The notes under the pieces are model-generated. The model was not told the origin of the DNA. It saw nothing but the letters and a program-made list of their open reading frames with translations, and did no database searches. The position numbers and the translations under genes were made by a program. Of a stretch of DNA of 64,000 nt, positions 1-9,126 are shown piece by piece. The stretch is from contig WLWY01000005.1 of assembly GCA_012103325.1 (NCBI GenBank), positions 124,001 to 188,000 of the forward strand, given 5' to 3'. Origin of the DNA: Alphaproteobacteria bacterium. GTDB lineage: Bacteria; Pseudomonadota; Alphaproteobacteria; UBA8366; GCA-2717185. Within the stretch, counting starts at the first letter, position 1. The number at the start of each line of letters is the position of its first letter.

Positions 1-122
1 AATTAGTGGGAATGGGCGAATTGATCAAGTCATGAAAGCTGCGCCCCATCGTCGCGGCTTTGCTGGACATTGGCCCGTTTCGACCATATTGAACCGGATA
101 TTACTGGCCAAAGGCGTCGCAA

Positions 123-1595
123 GTGGCGGATTTCGACATACTCGTTATTGGTGGGGGTGTAAACGGCGCGGGTATCGCCCGGGATGCCGCTGGACGCGGC
201 TATTCCGTACTGCTGTGCGAAAAAGACGATCTGGCGCAGGCGACATCGTCGGCGAGCAGCAAGCTTATCCACGGCGGTTTGCGCTATCTGGAGCAATATG
301 ATTTCCGGCTGGTGCGGGACGCGCTGCGGGAGCGTGAAGTCCTGTTGCGTGCAGCACCCCATATCGTTCGGCCGCTGCGATTCGTGTTGCCGCACGACGA
401 TACCTTGCGGCCGGCCTGGCTGATTCGCGCCGGACTGTTTCTTTACGACCATCTGGGCGCGCGGAAGGTTTTGCCCGGGTCAGAGCGCATTGATCTAAAT
501 CGGCATCCAGCAGGGGCGCCACTGACACCCGGGTTAGCGACCGGGTTCGCTTACTCGGACTGCCGGGTCGACGACTCTCGCCTGGTCGTGCTGAACGCCC
601 TGGATGCCGCCTTGCGCGGCGCTGTCGTGCGGCCGCGTACGGCAGTTGCATCGATGCAGCCGCAGGGACCTGAATGGCGCGCGACCTTGCGATCAGAGCA
701 GAACAACAGCGAGGAAACGGTTACCGCGCGCGCCGTGGTCAACGCGGCTGGGCCTTGGATCGGTCATGCCTTAGACGGCGCTGCGCCCAAGAGCGTGCGT
801 CTTGTGAAGGGCAGCCATTTTACCGTACCCAAGCTGTACGACGGCGACCACGCCTATATCCTACAGAACGCCGATCGCCGGGTTGTCTTTGTCATCCCGT
901 ACGAAGGCAAATACTCGCTGATCGGCACGACCGATACGGACTACGATGACGATCCGGCAGATGTCGAATGCTCGGACAAGGACATCGCTTATCTTTGCGA
1001 GGCAGTTAATCGCTGGTTCCAACCAGGGATTAACGCAAGTCAGATCACGTGGACCTATGCCGGGGTTCGCCCGTTGCTCGACGACGCGTCGGAGACAGCG
1101 TCTTCGGTAAGCCGGGATTACCGGCTCGATTTCGAGCAATCACAGGACCTGGGGCCGGTATTGACCGTCGTCGGCGGTAAAGTAACGACATATCGAAAAC
1201 TCGCCGAACAGGCGCTTGATCGACTAAGCCCTGCACTCGGCGGCGGCAAAGGGCCCTGGACCGCGCAGGCGGCACTTCCTGGCGGCGACATGCCGAATGC
1301 CGATTTCGACGCTTATCTCGCGGAAGCCCGGCGCAGGTATTCCTGGCTTCCCGCGGAGATGCTATGCCGGCTCACCAGCGCCTACGGGACGCGGCTCGAG
1401 ACGGTCTTGGGAGGTGCGACCGGCCTGACAGATTTGGGCGAAGATTTCGGGGGCGGTCTTTACGAGGCGGAGGTCGACTATCTGACACAACAGGAGTGGG
1501 CGACAACCCCAGACGACATATTGTGGCGGCGCTCCAAGTTGGGGTTGCACACCGATGCGACGGTCCGGGACCGGCTCCAGGCATGGCTCGATTGA
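123..1595 (+). CDS. glpD: Aerobic glycerol-3-phosphate dehydrogenase
   Basis: FAD-dependent enzyme that oxidises sn-glycerol-3-phosphate to dihydroxyacetone phosphate at the inner membrane and passes electrons to quinone. The 490-residue product has the N-terminal dinucleotide-binding motif GGGVNGAGIARDAAGRG and the family signature SSKLIHGGLRYLE near residue 45. It also has the C-terminal segment with a VVGGKVTTYRKLAEQ motif. Length is normal for the family. The start is GTG; no in-frame ATG fits the FAD motif better. No glpK or glpF lies in view, so its regulon cannot be judged. It is followed 25 bp later by a small gene that may be co-transcribed. Confidence 0.95.
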   Translation: MADFDILVIGGGVNGAGIARDAAGRGYSVLLCEKDDLAQATSSASSKLIHGGLRYLEQYDFRLVRDALREREVLLRAAPHIVRPLRFVLPHDDTLRPAWLIRAGLFLYDHLGARKVLPGSERIDLNRHPAGAPLTPGLATGFAYSDCRVDDSRLVVLNALDAALRGAVVRPRTAVASMQPQGPEWRATLRSEQNNSEETVTARAVVNAAGPWIGHALDGAAPKSVRLVKGSHFTVPKLYDGDHAYILQNADRRVVFVIPYEGKYSLIGTTDTDYDDDPADVECSDKDIAYLCEAVNRWFQPGINASQITWTYAGVRPLLDDASETASSVSRDYRLDFEQSQDLGPVLTVVGGKVTTYRKLAEQALDRLSPALGGGKGPWTAQAALPGGDMPNADFDAYLAEARRRYSWLPAEMLCRLTSAYGTRLETVLGGATGLTDLGEDFGGGLYEAEVDYLTQQEWATTPDDILWRRSKLGLHTDATVRDRLQAWLD

Positions 1596-1620
1596 TTTTG
1601 ATGGGTTTGACGGAGGTGGC

Positions 1621-1833
1621 ATGACCAAGAAAAAGCGCTTTCCACTGCCGAAGCGATTCATCGCTCCTTGGTATTATGCGCGATTGCGTGCTTTGAATGC
1701 GAAGTACGGGTTGGGCAACAATTATCTGTTGGTCGTCCTCCTGGAGCATCTCGACGACTATGCGGAGCCAGACAAGCTCGAAGCCGCATTCACGGCTTTC
1801 ATTGAGGAATACGCGGCGCCGAAGACTTCGTAA
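1621..1833 (+). CDS. Small basic protein of unknown function
   Basis: A 70-residue protein with a lysine-rich start (MTKKKRFPLPKRF) and a predicted helical remainder ending in an acidic stretch. I do not recognise a named family. The ORF track begins at 1555 inside glpD, but the ATG at 1621 has a good ribosome binding site (GGAGG about 6 bases upstream) and the charged N-terminus starts there. It follows glpD on the same strand and faces the thiolase gene, whose stop lies 7 bases beyond. No cysteine pairs, signal peptide or membrane segment are visible. It is likely a real short gene with no assignable function. Confidence 0.6.
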   Translation: MTKKKRFPLPKRFIAPWYYARLRALNAKYGLGNNYLLVVLLEHLDDYAEPDKLEAAFTAFIEEYAAPKTS

Positions 1834-1840
1834 TCGAGCG

Positions 1841-3088
1841 TCAGGCCCGGGCGAGAATAGTGACGCAACACACAGATTCTTCGATGCCGTAGATGCCGCC
1901 GCCATTCTCGGCAATCGCGAAACGAGCGCCTTCCACTTGGCGTTGGCCCGCTTCGCCGCGCAAATGGGTGGCAAGCTCGTAGATCTGGCCGAGGCCCGTC
2001 GCGCCGATGGGGTGGCCCTTCGATTCGAGACCACCGGACGGGTTGATCGGAATGCGTCCGCCCAACGCGGTTTCGCCCTGTTCGGCAAGCCACGCACCCT
2101 TGCCGAATTCACAGAAACCGAGGTTCTCGGTTTGCGTCACTTCGCCGAACGCCGTTGCGTCGTGGACTTCGGCCAGCGAGATGTCATTGGGGCCGATGCC
2201 GGCGCGGTCATAGGCGCGGTTCGCGGTCAGATGCGTGATGTGTTTGTCGATCTCCTCGGCGGTGCGGGATGTACCGGTGCCGAGTTCGCAGGCGCCGATC
2301 CGGACCGCCCGGTCGCGGACCGCATCGTCCAGGGTCGCAAGGTATTCTTCGCTGCACAGGATTGCGGCGGCGGCGCCGTCGCTGATCGGGGAGCACATCG
2401 GCAAGGTCAGTGGCCAGGAAATGAGCCGCGCACCAAGGATCTCATCGACCGAATAGGCCTCTTGATATTGCGATAGCGGATTCAGGGTGGAGTGCTGATG
2501 GTTCTTTGCGGCGACGGCTGCGAACTGTCGCTGTGTGCTCCCGAAATTCTTCATGTGAAACTTCGCAAAGCTGGCATAAACATCCATAAACACGCTACGT
2601 TTACCATTTGGCATGACGGTTCCGGCTGGCGGCTCCACGCCTTCGCCCAAAGCTTCAAGGCCGGCAATCGTGCCGTCGACATTGTGCACGTCCCAGGCGC
2701 CATCGAAGATCGCGAAGGATTTCAGTTTATCCTCGGCGTACATCTTGTCCGCGCCGACCGCGAGCGTGACGTTGGCCATCTCGGCTTTGACGGCGAGGTA
2801 GGCGCTGTGAAAGGCGCTGGATGCGCTGGCGCAGGCGTTTTCCACATTCATCATGGGAATGCCTTCGAAGCCCATGTCCCGCAGCGCCATTTCGCCGGGC
2901 ACCAGATGCTGGCCTTCGATCAGGCCTTGCGTCGTATTGGCGAAGTAGGCGGCGCCGACAGCTTCCTTTTCCAGCGACGAGTCCGCCAGCGCGGCGGTCA
3001 CGGATTCACGCGTCAGCTGCTTCACGGACTTGTCGAGAAAGCGGCCGAACGGTGTCATCGAGACACCGATTACGTAAACATCACCCAT
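1841..3088 (-). CDS. Thiolase-family protein (SCP-x/acetyl-CoA acetyltransferase type)
   Basis: Likely thiolytic enzyme acting on a 3-ketoacyl-CoA. The 415-residue protein has the thiolase nucleophile region NVENACASASSAFHSAY near residue 85, the SKGHPIGATGLGQIYEL histidine motif near residue 345, and a C-terminal cysteine pair (ESVCCVTIL). The pattern fits the SCP-x-like thiolase branch more than the classical biosynthetic PhaA branch. It is the last gene of a minus-strand operon behind an SDR of the 3-hydroxyacyl-CoA dehydrogenase type (17-bp gap), which suggests the two do the last two steps of a beta-oxidation-like route. The substrate cannot be told from sequence. Confidence 0.88.
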   Translation of the reverse strand: MGDVYVIGVSMTPFGRFLDKSVKQLTRESVTAALADSSLEKEAVGAAYFANTTQGLIEGQHLVPGEMALRDMGFEGIPMMNVENACASASSAFHSAYLAVKAEMANVTLAVGADKMYAEDKLKSFAIFDGAWDVHNVDGTIAGLEALGEGVEPPAGTVMPNGKRSVFMDVYASFAKFHMKNFGSTQRQFAAVAAKNHQHSTLNPLSQYQEAYSVDEILGARLISWPLTLPMCSPISDGAAAAILCSEEYLATLDDAVRDRAVRIGACELGTGTSRTAEEIDKHITHLTANRAYDRAGIGPNDISLAEVHDATAFGEVTQTENLGFCEFGKGAWLAEQGETALGGRIPINPSGGLESKGHPIGATGLGQIYELATHLRGEAGQRQVEGARFAIAENGGGIYGIEESVCCVTILARA

Positions 3089-3105
3089 CGTCCATTACTC
3101 CCGCG

Positions 3106-3855
3106 TCAAGGCATTCGGATCGCCGCGTCGAGGCGGATTACTTCCCCGTTCAGCATATCATTTTCGCAAATATGGCGGACAAGCGCCGCATATTCCCGTG
3201 GTTGGCCCAACCGCTTCGGGAAAGGCACAGCACTCATGATCTGCTCCTGCGCCGTATCGCGCAGGCCGGCCGCCATGGGCGTTTCGAACAATCCCGGCGC
3301 AATGGCCACGACACGAATGCCTTCCCGGGCAAACTCGCGCGCCAAAGGCAACGTCATGCCGGCAATGCCCGCTTTTGCCGTCGAATAGGACACGGCGCCG
3401 ATCTGACCTTCCAGCCCCGCGACGGAGGAGGTGTTGACGATGACGCCGCGGTGTCCGTCTTCGGAAAGCGGTTCCAACTGCCGCGCGGAGTCGGCAAACA
3501 GCCGGGCCACATTGAAGGTGCCGATCAGGTGGACATCGATCAGGTGACGAAAATGATCCAGCGGCATGACGCCCTCACGTCCCAATACGCGGCGGCTTTC
3601 CAGGATGCCGGCGCAATTGACCAGGATGCGGGCCGAACCGAATGCCGATTGCGCCGCCGCCAAGGCGGCTTCGACGCTGGCTTCGCTGGTCACGTCGCAG
3701 GGATGTTTTAGAACGTCGGCGGTGATCTCTGCGTCGGAAAAGGCGATATCGAGCGCGGCAACCTTCGCTCCGGCATCGGTCAGCATAGCCGCCGTCGCCT
3801 GGCCGAGGCCCGATGCCGCACCGGTGACGATTGCCGTCGTTCCCTGGATGTCCAT
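3106..3855 (-). CDS. Short-chain dehydrogenase (3-hydroxyacyl-CoA dehydrogenase type II-like)
   Basis: NAD(H)-dependent oxidoreductase of the classical SDR family, 249 residues. It shows the cofactor motif TGAASGLGQ near residue 12, the NCAG motif near residue 85, the Ser in NTSSVAG near residue 142, and the YSTAK active-site Tyr/Lys near residue 157. The acidic residue after the second strand (LDIAF) favours NAD over NADP. Sequence features such as APGLFETPM resemble HSD10-type 3-hydroxyacyl-CoA dehydrogenases. Its start overlaps the stop of the FAD-oxidase gene by one base (TAATG), indicating translational coupling, and the thiolase gene follows. Confidence 0.87.
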   Translation of the reverse strand: MDIQGTTAIVTGAASGLGQATAAMLTDAGAKVAALDIAFSDAEITADVLKHPCDVTSEASVEAALAAAQSAFGSARILVNCAGILESRRVLGREGVMPLDHFRHLIDVHLIGTFNVARLFADSARQLEPLSEDGHRGVIVNTSSVAGLEGQIGAVSYSTAKAGIAGMTLPLAREFAREGIRVVAIAPGLFETPMAAGLRDTAQEQIMSAVPFPKRLGQPREYAALVRHICENDMLNGEVIRLDAAIRMP

Positions 3856-5264
3856 TAGACGACCTTGCCGGGATTCATGAGGCCTTTCGGATCGAAGGCC
3901 GCCTTGATGCGTAACATCATCTCTCGCTCGGCGGGCTGCTTGTAGCGGATCAGCTCGTCGCGTTTCAGCTGACCGATGCCATGTTCGGCGCTGAAGCTGC
4001 CCTCCAACTCCGTTGCGATATCGTGGATTTTTACTTCGATGTCATGAGTCCGGGCGAGGAAGGCGTCGCGCGCCCCGCCGGTGGGCTGCACCAAATTGAA
4101 GTGGATATTGCCGTCGCCGATATGGCCGAACGGCGCGATACGTACGCCTTCGATAGTCGTTTCGGCACTTTGGCGCGCTTTTCGCAGGAATTCTGGGACG
4201 TGCGACACTGGAACCGACACGTCATGCCGGATAACGCCGCCGGCATGATTCTGCGCTTCCGGGATCAATTCGCGCAGCCGCCACAAGGTCGCGGCTTGCG
4301 CGCCGCTCGACGCGATGACAGCGTCGCGTACTTCTTCCGCTTCGAAGGCCTCGCCCAGCACCTCTTCCGCCACATCCTGGTTCGACGACATCTCGATAAG
4401 GGCGTAGTGGTCGTGCCGGTCCTCGAACGGGTCCGACAAATCCGAGTCGAGGGCGAAGACGAGATCGAGACAGGCGCGATGGATATATTCGAATGTCGTC
4501 GTGCCATCGCCGCTGGCATCCTTCGCGCGCGCCAGCAGTTTAACGGCGGCCTCCGCATCGGATAGCGCGACAAACGCCGTGCAATTCTCAACCGGCCTCG
4601 GATAGAGCTTCAAGGTTGCCGCCGTAATGATGCCGAGCGTGCCTTCCGCGCCGATAAAGAGCTGTTTCAGGTCGTAGCCTGTATTGTTCTTGCGCAGCAG
4701 GCGCAGCCCGTCCCAAACCTGCCCGTCGGGCAGGACCACTTCCAGCCCGAGCGCCAGACTGCGCGCGTTGCCGTAGCGCAGCACCGCCGTGCCGCCGGCA
4801 TTGGTCGAGAGGTTGCCGCCGATCTGGCAGCTGCCTTCCGCGGCGAGGCTGAGCGGGAACAGCCGGTCGACGGCTTCCGCGGCGCTTTGAATGTCCGCCA
4901 GCACGCACCCCGCTTCCACCGTAATCGTGTCGTCGAGCGGATCGACGTTGCGGATCTTGTTCATTCGGGTAAGCGCCAGCACGATTTCGCCGCCGTCTTC
5001 ATGCGGCGTCGCGCCACCGCAATAGCCCGTATTGCCACCTTGCGGAACGATCCCGATCCCGGCATTGGCGCAAAGCCGAACGATTGTCGCCACCTCGGCG
5101 GTATTCGCCGGGCGTAACACGAGCGGCGTCGCCCCCTGATAGAGCGTTCGAAAGTCGACCAGATAGGGGGCTTTGTCGTCTTCGTTTTCGATCCATCCCT
5201 TGGGGCCGACGATGTCCTTCAACTGATCAAGGATGGCCGAGTCGATTTTGGTGGATGCGCTCAT
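3855..5264 (-). CDS. FAD-binding oxidase of the D-lactate/glycolate/2-hydroxyglutarate dehydrogenase family
   Basis: Probable flavoprotein oxidising a D-2-hydroxy acid. The 469-residue product has the PCMH-type FAD-binding domain with PQGGNTGYCGG near residue 80 and a glycine-rich QIGGNLSTNAGGTAVLRYGN segment. The C-terminal FAD-oxidase domain includes GHIGDGNIHFN and ends in a FDPKGLMNPGKVV motif typical of this family. The ORF track starts at 5474, but the extra 70 residues overlap the amidase and look unlike protein. The ATG at 5264 overlaps the amidase stop as ATGA, which decides the start. It belongs to the five-gene minus-strand operon. Confidence 0.88.
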   Translation of the reverse strand: MSASTKIDSAILDQLKDIVGPKGWIENEDDKAPYLVDFRTLYQGATPLVLRPANTAEVATIVRLCANAGIGIVPQGGNTGYCGGATPHEDGGEIVLALTRMNKIRNVDPLDDTITVEAGCVLADIQSAAEAVDRLFPLSLAAEGSCQIGGNLSTNAGGTAVLRYGNARSLALGLEVVLPDGQVWDGLRLLRKNNTGYDLKQLFIGAEGTLGIITAATLKLYPRPVENCTAFVALSDAEAAVKLLARAKDASGDGTTTFEYIHRACLDLVFALDSDLSDPFEDRHDHYALIEMSSNQDVAEEVLGEAFEAEEVRDAVIASSGAQAATLWRLRELIPEAQNHAGGVIRHDVSVPVSHVPEFLRKARQSAETTIEGVRIAPFGHIGDGNIHFNLVQPTGGARDAFLARTHDIEVKIHDIATELEGSFSAEHGIGQLKRDELIRYKQPAEREMMLRIKAAFDPKGLMNPGKVV

Positions 5265-6670
5265 TGATGTTGCACGTTGGGTTCGTTCGGCATCCGGAAC
5301 GGGCAGGCGGACTCGTAGGCGCGGGCGGCGCGCAGCACTAGGGCATCGGCGTGTTTGGGGCCAATGATTTGCATCCCCGCTGGCAGGCCGTCGCTGGTAA
5401 AGCCACACGGCGCCGATGAAACAGGCTGCTGCGTGAGGTTGAAGGGGAAGGTGAACGGGGTCCAGACGGTCCAACGCGGCTGGTTGTCCGGATCGGGGAC
5501 CTCCTGTCCTGCCTTGAAGGCCGGGATGGGCATCGTCGGCGTCAGCAGCAGGTCGTAGGTCTCGTGGAATTGCGACATCGTCTCGCCAAGCTGGTTGCGC
5601 GCTTCCACGGCGTCCAGAAATTCGCTGAAGGTAAGGGTGGACCCCATCGCTGCAACTTCCCGCAGACCGGGATCGAGCAGTTCCTGTTTTTCGGCCGGGA
5701 AGCCGTCGACCATTTTCCCAGCCGCACCGAACCAGTGCCGCCGGAACGTTTCGGCCGGGTCGTTGAAGCCGGGATCGATTTCCTCCACCGTGGCACCGAG
5801 ATCGCGCATGACCTTCGCTGCCGCCCGGACGAGGGCAGCGATTTCCGGGTCGACGTCGATATAGCCGAGCGTCGGGCTGAACGCGATGCGCAGCCCCGCT
5901 ACGCCATCTTCGAGCCCGACGCGGTAATCGCGCGCGCTGTAGGGAAGGGCGGTCCAGTCGCGGGCATCCGGTTCGGAGATGACGTTCAGCATCAGGGCCG
6001 CATCACCCACCGTCCGGGTCAGCGGTCCGACATGGGATAGGGTACCGAAAGCGCTGCCCGGCCAGGCCGGCACGCGGCCAAAGCTCGGCTTGTGCCCGAA
6101 GACGCCGGTAAATCCGCTCGGGATGCGGATCGATCCGCCGCCGTCGGTGCCGATATGCAGTGCCCCCATCCCGAGTGCCGCCGCGGCGGCGGCACCGCCG
6201 CTGCTGCCGCCCGGCGTGCGGTCCGTGTTCCAGGGGTTTCGGGTGATCCCTGACACGAGGTTGTCCGTGACGCCCTTCCAGCCGAATTCCGGCGTCGTCG
6301 TCTTGCCCAGCAGTACGGCGCCATGCTCGCGAAGACGCGCCGTGCAGGGTGCATCGACCTCCCAGGGCTGGTCCGGGTCGGTGGTGCGGCTGCCGCGCAA
6401 GGTCGGCCAACCCCTGGTCAGGACGACATCCTTGATCGTCGTGGGAACGCCGTCGACCAATCCGCACGGCTCGCCTTTTACCCAACGCGCTTCCGACGCG
6501 GCCGCACCGGCGAGCGCCTGATCGGCATCGATGACGCAAAAGGCGTTGACGGCGCCGTTGCATTGCTCGATCCGCGCGAGCGCGGCCTTGGTGACTTCGA
6601 CCGGCGAGAGTGTCTTGCGGCGGTACCTATTTACCAGCTCGGCGGCTGGCAGCTTCGCAATTTCGGACAT
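5261..6670 (-). CDS. Amidase signature family enzyme
   Basis: Hydrolase acting on a carboxamide bond. The protein (469 residues from the chosen start) carries the Ser-cisSer-Lys machinery: Lys in GVPTTIKDV near residue 80, and the glycine/serine signature TPGGSSGGAAAAAALGMG near residue 155, followed by DGGGSIRIPSGFTGVFG. The ORF track starts at 6703, but the ATG at 6670 has a GGAAGG ribosome binding site about 10 bases upstream and gives the usual start of the family. It overlaps the FAD-oxidase start by four bases. A nitrile hydratase operon lies 24 kb away, but there is no operon link between the two. The substrate is unknown. Confidence 0.9.
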   Translation of the reverse strand: MSEIAKLPAAELVNRYRRKTLSPVEVTKAALARIEQCNGAVNAFCVIDADQALAGAAASEARWVKGEPCGLVDGVPTTIKDVVLTRGWPTLRGSRTTDPDQPWEVDAPCTARLREHGAVLLGKTTTPEFGWKGVTDNLVSGITRNPWNTDRTPGGSSGGAAAAAALGMGALHIGTDGGGSIRIPSGFTGVFGHKPSFGRVPAWPGSAFGTLSHVGPLTRTVGDAALMLNVISEPDARDWTALPYSARDYRVGLEDGVAGLRIAFSPTLGYIDVDPEIAALVRAAAKVMRDLGATVEEIDPGFNDPAETFRRHWFGAAGKMVDGFPAEKQELLDPGLREVAAMGSTLTFSEFLDAVEARNQLGETMSQFHETYDLLLTPTMPIPAFKAGQEVPDPDNQPRWTVWTPFTFPFNLTQQPVSSAPCGFTSDGLPAGMQIIGPKHADALVLRAARAYESACPFRMPNEPNVQHQ

Positions 6671-6710
6671 GACAACGGCTTCCTTCCAGAGAACCGCCAT
6701 CATAGCGGCG

Positions 6711-7286
6711 CTAAAGCGCGCGCGACAATGCTTCGAACCGCTCGAGAAATTCAGCCTTTGCTTCGGCGGGTGGCTTGGGTTTGAGGCGTAGGCGCTCCAG
6801 CCCGCGCGGGTTGCCGAATATCTTCCGCGCTTCAGTGGCCTCGAATCCGGCGAGCTGAGTTGCCTCCAGATAGGCCGATGTCCGGTCGGCGCGCTTGATC
6901 AGCTTTTGCGCCGTTTCCGGAAGCTTTGCCGGGATACCGGCGCGGATATGGATGGCGCTTTGCAGTCCGATCTCGAAAGATTTGTAGTCGAGACCGACCG
7001 CCGCCTTGAAGGGCGAGATAAGATCGCCGATCACATATTCGGCCGCGTCATGGATCAAGGCGGCAAGCTGCCACGTCACCGGCGCTGTCTCGCGAAACCG
7101 GCCGACGAGTGTTTCTACCAGGACGGAATGCTGTGCGACCGTGAAGGCCCAGTCGCCGGATGTCTGGCCGTTCCACCGTGCTACCCGCGACAGCCCGTGC
7201 GCAATATCCTCGATCTCGATATCGAGCGGCGAGGGGTCGAGCAGGTTCAGACGCCGCCCGCTCAGCATTCGTTGCCATGCCCGCAT
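6711..7286 (-). CDS. HD-domain phosphohydrolase (YfbR-like)
   Basis: Likely metal-dependent nucleotide phosphohydrolase. The 191-residue product has a histidine in FTVAQHSVLV, the HD pair in ALIHDAAEYVIGDL near residue 75, and an Asp further on (KRADRTSAYLEA), which together make the H...HD...D metal site. It resembles alphaproteobacterial YfbR-like HD proteins. The ATG at 7286 is chosen because AAGGA sits 8 bases upstream; the track start at 7340 runs into the divergent promoter region. It is 40 bp upstream of the amidase on the same strand and probably the first gene of that operon, though its link to the catabolic genes is unclear. Confidence 0.82.
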   Translation of the reverse strand: MRAWQRMLSGRRLNLLDPSPLDIEIEDIAHGLSRVARWNGQTSGDWAFTVAQHSVLVETLVGRFRETAPVTWQLAALIHDAAEYVIGDLISPFKAAVGLDYKSFEIGLQSAIHIRAGIPAKLPETAQKLIKRADRTSAYLEATQLAGFEATEARKIFGNPRGLERLRLKPKPPAEAKAEFLERFEALSRAL

Positions 7287-7351
7287 GATCAATTCCTTTT
7301 CAGTCGGCGCTATACAATCGCGGTATAGTCGCGGCCGCAAGGAGGATAAAT

Positions 7352-8128
7352 ATGGCTTACAGTTGCGCGCTGGTTACCGGGGCGACAAGTGGGATTGGCA
7401 GATCCTTTGCCGAACTGCTGCCATCCTCGACCAATCTGGTGCTGACGGGCCGTGCCGAAGACCGGTTGCTCGAACTTAAGGACGCGCTTTCGCGCGATGG
7501 CCGACAGGTTGAAACGATCGCCGCCGACCTTGCGGAGCAGGAAGGGCGTGTACGCGTTATCGCCGCTGCGGAGGCCGCGAATGTCGATTTACTGATCAAC
7601 AATGCCGGTCTTGGCCGATTCGGCGTGTTCGTGGAGAATCCCGCCCCATTGGAGCGCGAGATGGTCGAGGTGAATGTTGTTGCACCCGTCGTGCTGACGC
7701 GGTCTTTGCTGCCGAATATGATCACGCGGGCGGAAGTCAGCGGTCAACGGGCGGGCGTCATCGTCTTGTCCAGCGTTGCAGGATTTCAGGCGCTGCCCTT
7801 TTTCGGGACGTACGCGGCAACGAAGTCCTTCGATCTGCTGTTCGCGGAAGCGCTCTCGGCTGAGCTTGCGGACTCGCTCGTTGACGTGCTCGCCCTGTGT
7901 CCCGGCGCGACACGCACCGAATTCTTCAACCGGGCGAACCTGGCGGATTCCGCGATGCCATACATGATCGATGCCGACACGGTCGCACGGCGGGGGCTTT
8001 CGGCGCTGGGCAAGCGCACGATCGAGGTGACCGATCCGGTGCGGCGCACGATGATGGCCCCCTCGCTGGCGTTCCGTGCCTTGAAACGCGCGGTGACGAC
8101 GATGGTGATGCGCAGGTTGGGGAATTGA
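7352..8128 (+). CDS. Short-chain dehydrogenase/reductase
   Basis: Classical SDR of 258 residues. Motifs: TGATSGIGRSFAELL near residue 8, NNAGLG near residue 82, Ser in VLSSVAG near residue 138, and active-site YAATKSF near residue 152. The C-terminal third, with CPGATRTEFF and a basic tail (TTMVMRRLGN), resembles the DltE/YqjQ-type SDR group, whose substrates are mostly uncharacterised. AAGGAGG is found just upstream of the ATG. It is divergent from the HD gene with a 65-bp spacer, and the next gene begins two bases after its stop, so the two are probably co-transcribed. Confidence 0.85.
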   Translation: MAYSCALVTGATSGIGRSFAELLPSSTNLVLTGRAEDRLLELKDALSRDGRQVETIAADLAEQEGRVRVIAAAEAANVDLLINNAGLGRFGVFVENPAPLEREMVEVNVVAPVVLTRSLLPNMITRAEVSGQRAGVIVLSSVAGFQALPFFGTYAATKSFDLLFAEALSAELADSLVDVLALCPGATRTEFFNRANLADSAMPYMIDADTVARRGLSALGKRTIEVTDPVRRTMMAPSLAFRALKRAVTTMVMRRLGN

Positions 8129-8130
8129 AT

Positions 8131-8571
8131 ATGAGCGACATTCACGATGCGGTTCTCGCCGAAGTCGAAGCGCTTCATCGTTTCATTTCGGCGTGGTTCC
8201 AAGGCACCGAACCCAATACGACTGAAGGTTTCGACGCCGGGTTTTCCGCTCGGCTGGACCCCGAGTTCGTAAATGTGCAACCGGCAGGCCGCATCCTGAC
8301 ACGAGACGAATTGCTGGATCCAATTCGAAGCGGTCACGGAACGAATTCGGCTTTCGAGATCGAAATCAGGGAATTGGTGATCCACCGTATTTTCGGCGAT
8401 GGGCGGTTCGTCATGGCGACCTATACCGAATTACAACACGGGGCGAAGAACTCTCATCCGCCGATAAATGCCCCTTTATCCAGTGTGTTACTGCAATGTG
8501 CTGAAGGTAAAGATCACTTTGTCTGGCTTCATCTCCACGAAACCAGGGTCCCGGTTCCCGGCAAGAGTTAA
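8131..8571 (+). CDS. SnoaL/NTF2-like (DUF4440-type) protein
   Basis: A 146-residue protein with the look of the cone-shaped NTF2/DUF4440 fold: an N-terminal helix (HDAVLAEVEALHRFISAWF), a conserved LTRDELLD turn, then alternating strands ending VWLHLHETRVP. Such proteins are small-molecule-binding domains or isomerases, often of unknown role. The ORF track begins at 7897 inside the SDR gene; the ATG at 8131, two bases after the SDR stop, is the sensible start. Catalytic function cannot be assigned. Confidence 0.65.
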   Translation: MSDIHDAVLAEVEALHRFISAWFQGTEPNTTEGFDAGFSARLDPEFVNVQPAGRILTRDELLDPIRSGHGTNSAFEIEIRELVIHRIFGDGRFVMATYTELQHGAKNSHPPINAPLSSVLLQCAEGKDHFVWLHLHETRVPVPGKS

Positions 8572-8694
8572 CCATCTCGCCTTCACGGGCGCAGATTTTC
8601 GTGTTATCGTCGCACATCGGTTAAAGAATTTTTTCCGAATTTCCGCAAGAATTCGCGCTACCTCATAAAAGGGACCCGGTCGCCTTGGGGATCG

Positions 8695-8979
8695 GTGCAA
8701 TTTGCGATGCTTGAATCGGAAACCGAGTTCAACTTTCTGGATACCGTGGTCGAGGGGTTCGGGGACGTGGCCCGAAAACTGATCGCCGACGCGGAATCAA
8801 TGAAGGATCTGGATACCATCTGCTACGGTTCGTTGCTGGCCGCTTGCATTCTTCATTGCGAGAAGCATGGTATCGAGGATGCCGAGAAGGCGGTACTTTC
8901 GCTGGTCGGAGAAATTTTCAATGAACGCCGCCAGCGCGAAGGCCAGCTGCCGATACCGACGGACGTTACCCTCCACTAG
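8695..8979 (+). CDS. Small conserved-looking protein of unknown function
   Basis: A 94-residue acidic, helical protein (FNFLDTVVEGFGDVARKL, then YGSLLAACILHCEKHG) that I cannot place in a family. The track start is GTG at 8695, with a GGGGAT stretch a few bases upstream; the ATG at 8707 is an equally plausible start. There are two cysteines in the YGSLLAACILHC helix. It stands alone, about 120 bp after the NTF2-like gene and 148 bp before the DUF3105 gene. Codon use looks like its neighbours, so it is probably real. Confidence 0.55.
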   Translation: MQFAMLESETEFNFLDTVVEGFGDVARKLIADAESMKDLDTICYGSLLAACILHCEKHGIEDAEKAVLSLVGEIFNERRQREGQLPIPTDVTLH

Positions 8980-9126
8980 GTGCTACCGGCCCGTATCGCG
9001 CGACCACACGGGATATTGAACGCCATGAGAGCGGTCGTATCTTGCGGTTCGTGGATGTGATGCATTACGGATGACCCGATTTTTACAACGGCAAGAGTCA
9101 AGCCGGATATTGAACAGGGCACCGTT

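Noticed and set aside
1372-2112. 246-residue open frame on the minus strand spanning the glpD end and the thiolase end
   Set aside because: Shadow of two real genes; no domain and no ribosome binding site.
5265-5474. 70-residue N-terminal extension of the FAD oxidase in the ORF track
   Set aside because: It overlaps the amidase gene, looks like a shadow sequence, and the ATGA overlap at 5264 gives a family-typical start.
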